Notes: a model not told the origin generated them from the sequence alone. A stretch of 35,225 nucleotides of DNA from Hungatella sp. (GCA_022792815.1 JAAWBS010000003.1:1-35225); one strand, 5' to 3'; positions 1 through 9,385 are shown, counted from the first letter of the stretch. Numbers and translations are program-made.

Positions 1-1
1 G

Positions 2-160
2 ATCAAACGGCTGAACCAGGCAGCCTTTCTCCTTAAAACCACCCGTCTGCCTGTCACCGACGTCTGTGCGGCTGTGGGCTATGACAATACCAGCTATTTT
101 CATCGGATCTTTCGGGAATATTACGGCATGTCCCCCAAAGAGTATCGGACAACCGCATAG
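2..160 (+). CDS. AraC-family transcriptional regulator, C-terminal fragment (gene cut by window edge)
   Basis: An open frame enters from the left edge and stops at TAG 158-160, giving 52 residues. They read as the second helix-turn-helix of an AraC/XylS DNA-binding domain: VCAAVGYDNTSYFHRIF followed by the family signature GMSPKEYR and a short tail. The protein would bind DNA as a transcription factor, but the effector domain lies outside the window, so the regulated pathway cannot be stated. No gene of the same strand follows closely; the next same-strand gene is helD, about 500 bp downstream. Confidence 0.9.
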   Translation: MKRLNQAAFLLKTTRLPVTDVCAAVGYDNTSYFHRIFREYYGMSPKEYRTTA

Positions 161-265
161 ATGATATTTCTCTCTGCAGGGCGGATCTTTTTGACAAAAT
201 AAAAAACGCCCAAAAGCAGAGAAGCATATTCGAAAATACCCTTCTCATCTTCAGACGCTTGGAGA

Positions 266-315
266 AAAGGCCGCACCGCTCATATCCTCTGCTCTCGCAG
301 ACCGATGCGGCCTTT
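266..315 (-). terminator. Hairpin, probable terminator
   Basis: AAAGGCCGCA (266-275) and TGCGGCCTTT (306-315) are perfect inverted repeats around a 30-nt loop. Read on the minus strand the 3' arm runs into TTTTCTCC, so it could end the decayed minus-strand gene just upstream. It could also serve the AraC gene from the other side. Confidence 0.45.
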
Positions 316-318
316 CTG

Positions 319-536
319 TCATCGGAATATCTTTCTGTCTCTCAGGATCATAGGTGTTGAAGGCACTGCCGCCGTCTCGGCTACTGTCGTCTCAGTTTTG
401 GTTGTCTCCGGCTCCGGTGTACGAAACACGCAAAATATGCAGCAGTAAAATAAATAAAGCCGAAACCCATCACTGTCAGGAAGGTTTCGGTCTTGGCAAT
501 GAGAACATTTGTTCTGTAAAGACTATACTAATTTAG
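319..536 (-). pseudogene. Remnant of the 3' end of a membrane-protein gene, frameshifted
   Basis: On the minus strand one frame reads a hydrophobic segment (LTVMGFGFIYFTAAYFACF), which looks like a transmembrane helix and ends in basic residues. A second frame continues at once with TPEPETTKTETTVAET, a low-complexity hydrophilic tail, and ends at a TGA at 319-321. Joining the two needs a frameshift near 420. A hairpin suitable as a minus-strand terminator follows the stop. No start codon or 5' portion is visible. I infer a decayed C-terminus of a transporter-like protein; the family is not recognisable, and a chance reading is possible. Confidence 0.4.
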
Positions 537-675
537 GCACTACTACATTACACAGCATACCACACCACATAATTAAAGTCTAGTACTTTTTTTATTTTTT
601 TGCTATCCTGTTCTTACGGTGTTACTGTTCGCAGCAACTCCCCAACAAAAAGAACAAAAAGGAGGCCTTAAAACC

Positions 676-2760
676 ATGGACGAACAAAAACACTTCGACG
701 AGTGCCGGGATGTCATCTGTCAGAACATCGCTTATTATCAGGAACGGACAGCACAGATGAAGCGGGAGACAGAAAGTCTCTATGCCGCGGTGACATCCGG
801 CAATGTGGAGCTGTATGACCAGCTGATCGTCAGCGTGGATCTCAAGGAACACCAGGAACGTCAGCTGAAAAAGAACCAGGCAGCTTACCAAAAACCCTAC
901 TTTGGCCGCATCGACTATCTCGAGACCGAGACAGGTCAGTCCGAACGGCTCTATATCGGAAAAAACGGTATCTCCAAAGATCGAATTGACGTTCTCATCG
1001 TGGACTGGAGGGCTCCTGTCTCCACGCTCTACTACGAAAATGAACTGGGGCCCGGCCGCTATCAGGTCCCGGGCTCTGATTCCGTCTCCGTGGATCTGAC
1101 CCTGAAACGAACCTTTGACATAGACGGCGGCACCCTGGCCGGATACTATGACAATGACACCGCCGCCACAGACGAGCTTCTGGTAAAATACCTGTCCCAA
1201 AACAAGGACGCCGTCCTGGGAGACATCATCTCCACCATACAGAAGGAGCAGGATCAGATCATCCGCCAGCCCCCCTTTCAGAACATCATCGTCCAGGGAG
1301 TGGCCGGAAGCGGCAAAACCACCGTGGCCATGCACCGGATCTCCTACATCCTGTACAACTATGAAGAGCGGTTCTCCCCTGACCGGTTCTGCATCATCGG
1401 AAACAATGACATGCTGTTAAACTACATCACCAGCGGTCTTCCGGCGCTGGATGTGTACCATGTAGACCAGAAGCGTATGGATACATTCTTTCGGGATCTT
1501 CTGGGCAGAGAGTGGAAAAAATCCTATAAAATCCAGCCTCCCTCCGACTCAGAGGCATTCAAAACCCGCCTGAATTTCCTGGAGGAGCTGGACCGTGACC
1601 TCGCAGGGATCCGGGACAGACTTCTTAAGGGAAAGGATGTGACGGACCATTCCCTGGGAGTGATCCTGTCCGCCGACAGCATCGCAAGGACGCTTCTGGA
1701 AAATCCGGACGCCTCCATAGCCAGGCTTTATGGTCTGCTGAATCAGCGGATCAAGGCAAGGATCCTGTTTCTCATGACCGAGTCGGAACCGGATAAGCAG
1801 AAGGCCAAGGTCAAAGAGTATCGGACTTATTTTCAGCTGGAATCAGCCCTGAAAAATCCCCTGAAACTGTACCAGGAGTTTGCGTCTTCCTACGGGATGC
1901 GCCATGGGATCTCTGTGGAAAGCCTTCTGGCCCATGTAAAAAAGGGAACCTTTGACCTCTATGACATGGCAGCCCTGGCCTTGATCCAAAAGAGGATGAC
2001 AGAGAAAGAATTTCATGACGAGTACGGCCAGATCATCATCGACGAGGCCCAGGACTTCGGCCCTGCAGTCTACTATGCTCTCAGGCAGATATTGTTTGGG
2101 TGTTATTTTACCATCATGGGAGATGTATCCCAGAATATCTATTATCATACCGGGCTCAATGACTGGAATGCCCTGACTCAAACCGTCTTTGCACCGGATA
2201 AGACCTCCTTCCATATCCTGGCCAAAAGCTACCGGAACACCATCGAGATCTCCCATGTGGCGGGAAAAGTGCTGGATACCGCCTCCTTCGGCCGGTACAA
2301 GATCGAGCCTGTCATCCGCCACGGCGCACCGGTGTCTTTCTGTCAGATACCAAAGGAACAGATGATCTCAAAAGCCGCGGACCTCATCTCTCAGATCCGC
2401 TTAAGAGGATATGACACCATCGCAGTGATCTGCCGAAACCAGGAGGACGCCGACTATGTCCGGCAAAATCTGGAGCAATATCCCCATATCTTCTCCGCCG
2501 GGCCGGACAAATCTTTTGCTTCCCCGGATACGGCCGAAGCCCTGACAGAACAGGCAATCGCCTTCTCCAAGGGAGTCATGGTACTTCCCATCCACCTGAC
2601 CAAAGGCCTCGAGTTTGACAGTGTCCTTCTGTGGAACCCGGTGGAGGACGCATATTCTCTGAAAGAGGGGGAACCCAACCTGCTGTATGTGGCCATCACC
2701 CGGGCCCTTCACGAGCTCCACATTCTCTGCTGCGGCAAGATGACCGAACTTCTTTCATAA
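676..2760 (+). CDS. helD: HelD-like superfamily 1 helicase (RNA polymerase recycling factor)
   Basis: This 694-residue protein is a UvrD/Rep-like superfamily 1 ATPase of the HelD type. HelD proteins bind stalled or post-termination RNA polymerase and use ATP to remove nucleic acid and recycle the enzyme. Visible motifs are a charged N-terminal arm (about 1-65), the HelD-typical stretch DVLIVDWRAPVSTLYYE, Walker A GVAGSGKTTVAMHR near 208-221, Walker B IIIDEAQDFGP near 452, motif III GDVSQNIY, motif IV KSYRNT, motif V HLTKGLEFDSV near 640, and the C-terminal LLYVAITRALHEL. ATG 676 is chosen because AAGGAGG lies 10 bp upstream; an in-frame GTG at 619 has no such site. It stands alone and is followed by a strong hairpin. 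Confidence 0.9.
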   Translation: MDEQKHFDECRDVICQNIAYYQERTAQMKRETESLYAAVTSGNVELYDQLIVSVDLKEHQERQLKKNQAAYQKPYFGRIDYLETETGQSERLYIGKNGISKDRIDVLIVDWRAPVSTLYYENELGPGRYQVPGSDSVSVDLTLKRTFDIDGGTLAGYYDNDTAATDELLVKYLSQNKDAVLGDIISTIQKEQDQIIRQPPFQNIIVQGVAGSGKTTVAMHRISYILYNYEERFSPDRFCIIGNNDMLLNYITSGLPALDVYHVDQKRMDTFFRDLLGREWKKSYKIQPPSDSEAFKTRLNFLEELDRDLAGIRDRLLKGKDVTDHSLGVILSADSIARTLLENPDASIARLYGLLNQRIKARILFLMTESEPDKQKAKVKEYRTYFQLESALKNPLKLYQEFASSYGMRHGISVESLLAHVKKGTFDLYDMAALALIQKRMTEKEFHDEYGQIIIDEAQDFGPAVYYALRQILFGCYFTIMGDVSQNIYYHTGLNDWNALTQTVFAPDKTSFHILAKSYRNTIEISHVAGKVLDTASFGRYKIEPVIRHGAPVSFCQIPKEQMISKAADLISQIRLRGYDTIAVICRNQEDADYVRQNLEQYPHIFSAGPDKSFASPDTAEALTEQAIAFSKGVMVLPIHLTKGLEFDSVLLWNPVEDAYSLKEGEPNLLYVAITRALHELHILCCGKMTELLS

Positions 2761-2769
2761 AGAAAGAAA

Positions 2770-2800
2770 CTGCCGGCAGATCACTCTCATCTGCCGGCAG
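2770..2800 (+). terminator. Perfect 12-bp hairpin after helD
   Basis: CTGCCGGCAGAT (2770-2781) and ATCTGCCGGCAG (2789-2800) are exact inverted repeats with a 7-nt loop, 9 bp past the helD stop. No T-run follows. A second hairpin (arms about 2823-2836 and 2844-2857) carries the same CCGGCA core. Together they separate helD from the convergent AraC gene. Confidence 0.5.
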
Positions 2801-2875
2801 GATTCCATGTCTACGGATATTCCCGGCAAAGAAAAGCCCTGTCCTTTTCTCTGCCGGCAATAGAAAAATCAGCTC

Positions 2876-3874
2876 TCACCCCACCCCGTCTGTCTTAAGG
2901 TTCCGATACCCCTGAGGCGTCATCTTATAGATCCCCTCAAACTTCTTGTAGAAAAACCCCAGAATCTCATACCCCACCTTATCGGCGATCTCATACACCG
3001 GCAGCTCCGTGTTGGACAGATAGAAGCAAGCCTGATACATCCGCTGGAGGATCACCAGCTCTTTGAAAGTCTGCCCTGTATGCTTCCTGACATAGGAACT
3101 GAGATAATTGGGATGAAAGCCGAAATAGGCTGCGGCGCTCTTTAAGGTAGCCGTGAGACAATTTCTCTCTATGTACTCCAAGATCTCCATGACCTGACGG
3201 ATATTCTCATGGCCGGACTGAAACCTCTGATCCCTGTACCGCCGCATGATCTCGCAGAACAGAAGCACCATGTAGGCATCGATCATCTTCTCACTGCAGA
3301 TGCCCGGTTCATAATACTCACAGAGAATATGCTGGATGATGCCGTGGATCTCACTGCCCTCCTGTCTCTCAAACAGAAGGTACTGGTCGTGGGCCGCGTT
3401 CATGGAAAGGGTGTTGACCAGGAAGCGGTTGATGATCCCGTCATCTCCCAGACGGATCATAAATCCCTGTGTCAGATATTCTTTCCTCATCTCGATGGTA
3501 ATGATGATATCCTCCTCCCCCAGATACTCGATGCTGTGAGGGACATCGGTGTCCAGCATACAGATATCCCCCTGCTCCATCACTACTCGCTGTCCGCCTA
3601 TGACTTGGACACAGCTTCCCCTGTACACATAAAGAAATTCGATGACTGTGTGAATATGTTCCGGAATCCATGTGAACCGGGACTCCTTGTTGACACACAC
3701 ATACTTGTTCTCGAACAGTTTGTTAAAGGAGAATACATAGACTTCCCTGCCGTGAAACAGGGTTTTGGGTATGGTGTCATAACGTTTGGACAGCACATGA
3801 AGCTTTGTCAGTCTGTGCCTCTTCTCGGATTCTGTATAGCGAAATAAAAACTCGTCCAACTCCTCCAGTCTCAT
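2876..3874 (-). CDS. AraC-family regulator with N-terminal cupin domain
   Basis: This 332-residue protein has a cupin-type sensor half (about 50-150; FTWIPEHIHTVIEFLYVYRG fits the histidine-containing cupin strand, and VMEQGDICMLDTDVPH is a second cupin motif) and a C-terminal AraC HTH (about 225-325; AAAYFGFHPNYLSSYVRKHTG, then YKMTPQGYRN). It would bind a small ligand, probably a sugar, and regulate transcription. It is divergent from the beta-glucoside PTS gene with about 150 bp between them, so I infer that it controls that operon and itself. The start has a purine-rich RBS (AGAGGGGGAAG). The beta-glucoside PTS operon shows no BglG-type antiterminator gene, which leaves this protein as the obvious local regulator. 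Confidence 0.85.
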   Translation of the reverse strand: MRLEELDEFLFRYTESEKRHRLTKLHVLSKRYDTIPKTLFHGREVYVFSFNKLFENKYVCVNKESRFTWIPEHIHTVIEFLYVYRGSCVQVIGGQRVVMEQGDICMLDTDVPHSIEYLGEEDIIITIEMRKEYLTQGFMIRLGDDGIINRFLVNTLSMNAAHDQYLLFERQEGSEIHGIIQHILCEYYEPGICSEKMIDAYMVLLFCEIMRRYRDQRFQSGHENIRQVMEILEYIERNCLTATLKSAAAYFGFHPNYLSSYVRKHTGQTFKELVILQRMYQACFYLSNTELPVYEIADKVGYEILGFFYKKFEGIYKMTPQGYRNLKTDGVG

Positions 3875-3899
3875 CAGCTTCCCCCTCTCTTCTCCCTCC

Positions 3900-3928
3900 A
3901 GTCTAATTGATTAAGTTCAGTAAGTCAA
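3900..3928 (-). promoter_or_regulatory. Promoter of the AraC/cupin gene
   Basis: On the minus strand TTGACT (3923-3928) and TAGACT (3900-3905) are separated by 17 bp. TAAGT occurs three times here (3912, 3921, 3929) at 8-9 bp steps across the -35 side, a possible regulator site. Confidence 0.6.
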
Positions 3929-3945
3929 TAAGTTGGGTTACGAAA

Positions 3946-3974
3946 TTGTGCACTCCCTGTTTTTCCACTATGAT
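3946..3974 (+). promoter_or_regulatory. Promoter of the beta-glucoside PTS operon
   Basis: TTGTGC (3946-3951), a 17-bp spacer and TATGAT (3969-3974) give a SigA-type promoter about 50 bp before the ATG. The weak -35 would suit an activator-dependent promoter. The leader is too short for a terminator/antiterminator of the LicT/BglG kind. Confidence 0.5.
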
Positions 3975-3983
3975 AGAGACATA

Positions 3984-3997
3984 AGAAACCGTTGACT
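3984..3997 (+). promoter_or_regulatory. Possible CcpA (cre) site
   Basis: AGAAACCGTTGACT matches the cre consensus TGWAANCGNTNWCA except at the two end bases, and lies just after the expected transcription start, where CcpA would block transcription. The degeneracy of the consensus keeps confidence low. Confidence 0.3.
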
Positions 3998-4024
3998 GAC
4001 ACTTATAATAGGAGGAAGGAAGTT

Positions 4025-5893
4025 ATGGCTTTAGAAAAAAGGCCGGAAGGATCGGTATATTCGCCGGCAATCGGCAGATACGTCCGGCAGGAAGACATCG
4101 GGGACCCTACATTCAGCAGCGGCGTCATGGGGCCCGGTTTCGGTGTGATTCCCGAAAAAGGAATCGTCCATGCACCTGTAAATGGGACAGTCTCCATGGT
4201 CTTTCCCACAGGACACGCCGTAGGGTTTACCACCGGGGACGGCCTGGAAGTACTGGTACACATCGGGATCGACACCGTAGGCCTGGAGGGAAGAGGATTT
4301 ACGGTTTTAAAGAAACAGGGAGACCCGGTGAATGTCCACGAGGAGGTCATCCGCTTTGATGTGGAGGCAATCAGAAGCGCCGGGCTGGACCCGACGGTGA
4401 TCACCGTCTTTCCCAATGCCGCAGAACACAAGGTAGAACTTCTTCCACAGGAAGAGGTCACACAGAATTCCACGGCTGCCGTGGCTGCCGTGAAAGAGAA
4501 GAAGGGGAACGTGATGAAGGATACGTCAAAGTATGAGTATGGCGCCATGTGCCAGGAGATTCTGGAAGCCGTGGGCGGAAGCGGCAATATCAAAAATGTC
4601 TTCCACTGTGTCACCCGTCTGAGGATCGTCCCCGCCAACCGGGATCTGGTGGACATGGACCGGTTAAACCGCGTCAGCGGGCTTTTGAAAGTCATCGAGT
4701 CCAGCGGCCAGCTCCAGTGTGTGGTGGGCACCACCGTGGCGGAGGTGTATGGGGATTTCCTAGAGATTTCCGGTTTTAAGGCCGGGGCGGAGGACCGTCA
4801 GGAAACCGCTTCACAGGACGCGGCGGAGAAGAAGCCTAATCTGCTGACCCAGGGTCTTAACACTCTGGCAGCCTGTGTGACCCCGGGATTATACGCCATC
4901 GTGGCAGGAGGTATGCTGAAAGGTATCATCTCCCTGATCACCGCCATCGGCCTGGTTTCCTCCAAGTCCGACATCATCACGGTGTTGAATGCCGTCGGCG
5001 ATGCTCCCTTTTACTTCATGCCCTTTATCATCGGCTACGCGGCCGCCAAGCGCTTCAAGGTGAAGGAAATCTTCGGCATCATGACAGCCGGTATCCTGAT
5101 GTATTCCACCTTCCTGTCACCTGCCGAGGGCATCAAGGGCTACTCCTTCGGGCTGTTCCACATCCCTGCCTACAACTATAAGGGATCTATCTTCCCGGTG
5201 ATCCTGTCAGTGTGGATCTTCTCGGTCATCTTCCATTTTATCGACAAGCGGATGCCGAAAAATCTGCGGATCGTATTCTCCGGTTCCCTGTCATTTCTCA
5301 TCGCGGCGCCGCTGTTTCTGGGATTTGCGGCTCCCCTGGGCAACTGGATCGCCGTGGGCATGACCGGCGGATTCGCCTGGCTGTTTACCAATGCAGGCCC
5401 GTTTGCAGGTGCGCTGTTCTGCGGGATCATCCCGCTTACCATCATCTTCGGAATCAAGGGTTGGTCCGCCGTGGAGCTGCAGAATCTGGCGACTCTTGGC
5501 TATGACTTCATGCTTCCCAACTTTTTCTACTCCAACCTGGCCGTGTCCGGCGCCGTCCTGGCCCGCGCCTTGAAGATGAAGCCCGGCGAACAGAAATCCG
5601 CCGCTGTCTCCACAGGACTCGTGTGTATCCTGGGCATCACGGAGCCGGCTCTCTACGGGATCGCCCTGCCGGAGAAGAAGCCTCTGTACGCGGCCATGGC
5701 CGGAGGAGCCATCGCAGGTGCTGTGGCCATGATCCTCGGGGTGGTCACCTACGCCTTCTCCATGCCCGGCATCACCAGCATCGCCACCTACATGGACTCG
5801 GGCAACAACTTCCTTCTGCTGCTGGTGGTTATGGCCGTAGCGTGGCTGTCGTCCTTTGCGATTTCCCTTGTGTTGACAAAAAAAGATATTTGA
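4025..5893 (+). CDS. PTS beta-glucoside permease, fused EIIA-EIIB-EIIC
   Basis: This 622-residue membrane protein imports and phosphorylates a beta-glucoside using phosphate from HPr. Domain order is unusual for the Bgl family: EIIA first (about 1-150, phospho-accepting His79 in LVHIGIDTV), then EIIB (about 165-245, phospho-accepting Cys195 in HCVTRLR), then EIIC (about 270-620) with the conserved ITEP motif in GITEPALYGI and roughly ten hydrophobic helices. The classical BglP order is IIB-IIC-IIA. A linker rich in A, V and K joins EIIA to EIIB. ATG 4025 is preceded by AGGAGGAAGGA; an upstream TTG in the same frame lies before this RBS and is rejected. A GH1 phospho-glycosidase starts 17 bp after the stop. 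The exact sugar is not evident. Confidence 0.92.
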   Translation: MALEKRPEGSVYSPAIGRYVRQEDIGDPTFSSGVMGPGFGVIPEKGIVHAPVNGTVSMVFPTGHAVGFTTGDGLEVLVHIGIDTVGLEGRGFTVLKKQGDPVNVHEEVIRFDVEAIRSAGLDPTVITVFPNAAEHKVELLPQEEVTQNSTAAVAAVKEKKGNVMKDTSKYEYGAMCQEILEAVGGSGNIKNVFHCVTRLRIVPANRDLVDMDRLNRVSGLLKVIESSGQLQCVVGTTVAEVYGDFLEISGFKAGAEDRQETASQDAAEKKPNLLTQGLNTLAACVTPGLYAIVAGGMLKGIISLITAIGLVSSKSDIITVLNAVGDAPFYFMPFIIGYAAAKRFKVKEIFGIMTAGILMYSTFLSPAEGIKGYSFGLFHIPAYNYKGSIFPVILSVWIFSVIFHFIDKRMPKNLRIVFSGSLSFLIAAPLFLGFAAPLGNWIAVGMTGGFAWLFTNAGPFAGALFCGIIPLTIIFGIKGWSAVELQNLATLGYDFMLPNFFYSNLAVSGAVLARALKMKPGEQKSAAVSTGLVCILGITEPALYGIALPEKKPLYAAMAGGAIAGAVAMILGVVTYAFSMPGITSIATYMDSGNNFLLLLVVMAVAWLSSFAISLVLTKKDI

Positions 5894-5904
5894 TCAGGAG
5901 GTAA

Positions 5905-7371
<1,467 letters not shown>

Positions 7372-7451
7372 AGAGCAGACGGCCATGTCAGCCCATGATA
7401 TATGACCGCTCAGACAGGCAAGAGTTTTCCACATCAGGCGGACGTCTGATC

Positions 7452-7480
7452 CTTCTTGTCCGGCACAGCCGGGCAAGAAG
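7452..7480 (+). terminator. Strong 13-bp hairpin downstream of the GH1 gene
   Basis: CTTCTTGTCCGGC (7452-7464) and GCCGGGCAAGAAG (7468-7480) pair with one G-T wobble and a 3-nt loop, about 80 bp after the glycosidase stop. No T-run follows, so it may be a processing or stability element rather than a true terminator. The remaining bases 7372-7540 show no gene. Confidence 0.4.
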
Positions 7481-7540
7481 AGGCTCCCCCTCAAAGAACA
7501 GCCATGTCGATAAAATGTCTGTAAAATTTTTTTCAGGGTA

Positions 7541-7569
7541 TTGATTTTGAAGAGAAGTTGTGGTAAAAT
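7541..7569 (+). promoter_or_regulatory. Promoter of tRNA-Gly(GCC)
   Basis: TTGATT (7541-7546), 17-bp spacer, TAAAAT (7564-7569), about 40 bp upstream of the tRNA. Confidence 0.7.
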
Positions 7570-7611
7570 GTGTTTTGTCGTTAGACAATAACAGTGATGG
7601 TTTTAATTTTT

Positions 7612-7683
7612 GCGCGAGTGGCTCAGTGGTGGAGTATCGCCTTGCCAAGGCGAGGGTCGCGGGTTCGAATCCCGTCTCGCGCT
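7612..7683 (+). tRNA. tRNA-Gly (anticodon GCC)
   Basis: A 72-nt cloverleaf: acceptor GCGCGAG (7612-7618) pairs with CTCGCGC (7676-7682). The anticodon arm is TCGCC-TTGCCAA-GGCGA, and the T-arm GCGGG-TTCGAAT-CCCGT is canonical. CCA is not encoded. It has its own promoter and terminator. Confidence 0.97.
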
Positions 7684-7696
7684 TAGTGGAAACAGT

Positions 7697-7732
7697 GGGA
7701 AGTCCCGAAAATCAGGGACTTCCCGATTTTTT
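7697..7732 (+). terminator. Intrinsic terminator of tRNA-Gly(GCC)
   Basis: GGGAAGTCCC (7697-7706) and GGGACTTCCC (7715-7724) are perfect inverted repeats followed by GATTTTTTG. Confidence 0.93.
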
Positions 7733-7752
7733 GTCCTGAACTTTGTACTACA

Positions 7753-7788
7753 GGGATGTCACAAAAGTACCGAGTTTCGTGACATCCC
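7753..7788 (-). terminator. Hairpin at the end of the aminotransferase operon
   Basis: GGGATGTCAC (7753-7762) and GTGACATCCC (7779-7788) are perfect inverted repeats with a 16-nt loop, about 20 bp past the stop of the minus-strand gene. No T-run is present, so termination is an inference. Confidence 0.45.
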
Positions 7789-7809
7789 CTTCTCTCTTTG
7801 GACTTTACA

Positions 7810-8367
7810 TCACCCATTGCCCCTGCTCAGACGTGCGATAATCGCCTCACGGTACTGGGCATGATGCGGCATGCCTCCTCCCACTCCGCCCAGCTTCGGA
7901 AGCAGAAGCTTGAAACAGCTTCCGTCTTTCATGGTAAGGGAGCATTTAACTGACCCCATCCATCCCTTTTTTATCTCACATCTCTGAATGTCCGTCAAAG
8001 GAAAGCACGTTCCGATATCTGCAAAGCGGAGGCCTGAGGTAATCTTTTTTATATCTGCGTCTCTCACATCCAGTCTGTCGTTAAATTCATAGAGATATTG
8101 ATTCGTCTCACACTCCGCAATCACCAGAGAAGACTGGGTGAGGCCAAGGTAAATATCGTAGGTCGAGTATTTCTTCTTTTTTACCTCAAGGATGCCTCCG
8201 TTCTCACTGGGAACCAGCCCTTCTTCCGTGTAAATGCAGTTTCCAAAGACACTCTTTACATTCGTCTCCTTCGACAACGCGTGTATGCCCGCCGTCAGCG
8301 TCTCTTTGTCTGGTATGTACCCCTCCAAGATCCTCCGCATGTTTGCTTCATTAAAAATATCAGACAT
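7810..8367 (-). CDS. Uncharacterised protein downstream of a D-amino acid aminotransferase
   Basis: This 185-residue protein has no signal peptide or membrane helix. I do not recognise a family with confidence. The N-terminal third is helical and charged (MSDIFNEANMRRILEGY). The middle alternates hydrophobic and polar residues (YSTYDIYLGLTQSSLVIAE), as in a small beta-sandwich or PH-like fold. The end has a glycine-rich turn (LGGVGGGMPHH). GAGGAGG lies 8 bp before the ATG. The gene starts 21 bp after the aminotransferase stop, so the two are probably co-transcribed. Its role cannot be stated from sequence. Confidence 0.75.
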   Translation of the reverse strand: MSDIFNEANMRRILEGYIPDKETLTAGIHALSKETNVKSVFGNCIYTEEGLVPSENGGILEVKKKKYSTYDIYLGLTQSSLVIAECETNQYLYEFNDRLDVRDADIKKITSGLRFADIGTCFPLTDIQRCEIKKGWMGSVKCSLTMKDGSCFKLLLPKLGGVGGGMPHHAQYREAIIARLSRGNG

Positions 8368-8388
8368 CTCAACATCCTCCTCTATTTT

Positions 8389-9246
8389 CTACTCCCGCAG
8401 ACTCTCCAGCCCCGTATACTCCAGAAACTCGCCGATCACCGCCTTCTGTAAAAGCTTCCTGGTCTCCGGGTCCTTTCCCCCTGCTGCCGCTCCGTCCACC
8501 ATGGTGGCGTAGCGGTAAAAATTGGAGGAGGAGGTGACAAGGATCTCGTCGGCGTCCCTTAGCTCCTCCAGAGTAAAGGGCCGCTCTATGACCTGGATCC
8601 CCAGACGGTAGCACGCGGCGATCATGTGGGTCTTGGCGATGCCCCGGAGGATCAGATTGTCGTTGGGATGGGAGATAAAGACTCCGTCCTTCAAGATCGA
8701 GATATTGCTGTGGGAACACTCGGTGACCACCTCTCCTCTGTGGAACACGGTCTCCCCCACACCGGCCCGCTTGGCATCCTGGGAGGCCATGACAGAAGGA
8801 AGCAGGTTCAGGGTCTTGATATTACAGTGATAAAATCTGGTATCCTCCTTGGTGATCAGCCCGATCTCCTTCTCCGGGTCCTGCATGGCAAAAGGCCGGA
8901 TAGATATCCACAATTTGCCCACCATGTCATCGCTGTAGGTGTGATTTCTCACATCCACTCCCCTGGTCACCTGCCAGTAGACGAAATGATTTCTCCCTTC
9001 CACCTGTTCCAGCAGCTCCGTCAAAAGCCCGCCTAACTCCTCCTTCTCCATAGGAATCCGGATCTCCAATGCTTTTGCACTGCCATAAAACCGGTCCAGA
9101 TGATCCTGCAGAAGGTATACCCGGTGATTTCCGCCCAAAGTCGCCTCATAGACGCCGTCCCCGAAAAAATGAACTCTGTCGTTAAACGGGATCATCACTT
9201 CCTCCGGAGCACCGATCCGACCATCGTAGTAAGCTAATTCTTTCAT
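8389..9246 (-). CDS. dat: Class IV (PLP) aminotransferase, probable D-amino acid aminotransferase
   Basis: This 285-residue cytosolic enzyme belongs to the fold-type IV pyridoxal-phosphate aminotransferases. D-amino acid aminotransferases interconvert D-alanine and D-glutamate with their keto acids for peptidoglycan supply. Supporting motifs are FFGDGVYEA near the N-terminus, the PLP-lysine segment CNIKTLNLLPSVMASQ near 145, and TECSHSNISIL, which corresponds to the phosphate-binding TEgSsSN loop of this group. Branched-chain aminotransferase and aminodeoxychorismate lyase share the fold, but the IKTLN motif favours the D-amino acid type. GGAGG precedes ATG 9246. It is the first gene of a two-gene operon divergent from the GntR gene. 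Confidence 0.82.
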   Translation of the reverse strand: MKELAYYDGRIGAPEEVMIPFNDRVHFFGDGVYEATLGGNHRVYLLQDHLDRFYGSAKALEIRIPMEKEELGGLLTELLEQVEGRNHFVYWQVTRGVDVRNHTYSDDMVGKLWISIRPFAMQDPEKEIGLITKEDTRFYHCNIKTLNLLPSVMASQDAKRAGVGETVFHRGEVVTECSHSNISILKDGVFISHPNDNLILRGIAKTHMIAACYRLGIQVIERPFTLEELRDADEILVTSSSNFYRYATMVDGAAAGGKDPETRKLLQKAVIGEFLEYTGLESLRE

Positions 9247-9385
9247 AACATAGTTCCTCCGCTTTTATTTAGATATTTATTCTACTATAAAAATAGCCTC
9301 TTCCGGCCCATTTGTCCAGAGCTTTCGGAGAAAAGTTCTCACTCGACCCTACGGCAGGCCCCACTGCTTCGGGTAAAAGTTTCCG

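Noticed and set aside
459..490. CCGAAACC/GGTTTCGG hairpin as a separate terminator
   Set aside because: It lies inside the apparent membrane-protein remnant and has only an interrupted T-rich tail; the better terminator for that remnant is at 266-315.
622..1335. Minus-strand open frame opposite helD
   Set aside because: It overlaps the HelD N-terminal and Walker A region and has no recognisable protein features.
3992..4009. TTGACT followed by TATAAT before the PTS gene
   Set aside because: The two boxes are only 6 bp apart, so they cannot form one promoter; the pair at 3946 and 3969 has correct spacing.
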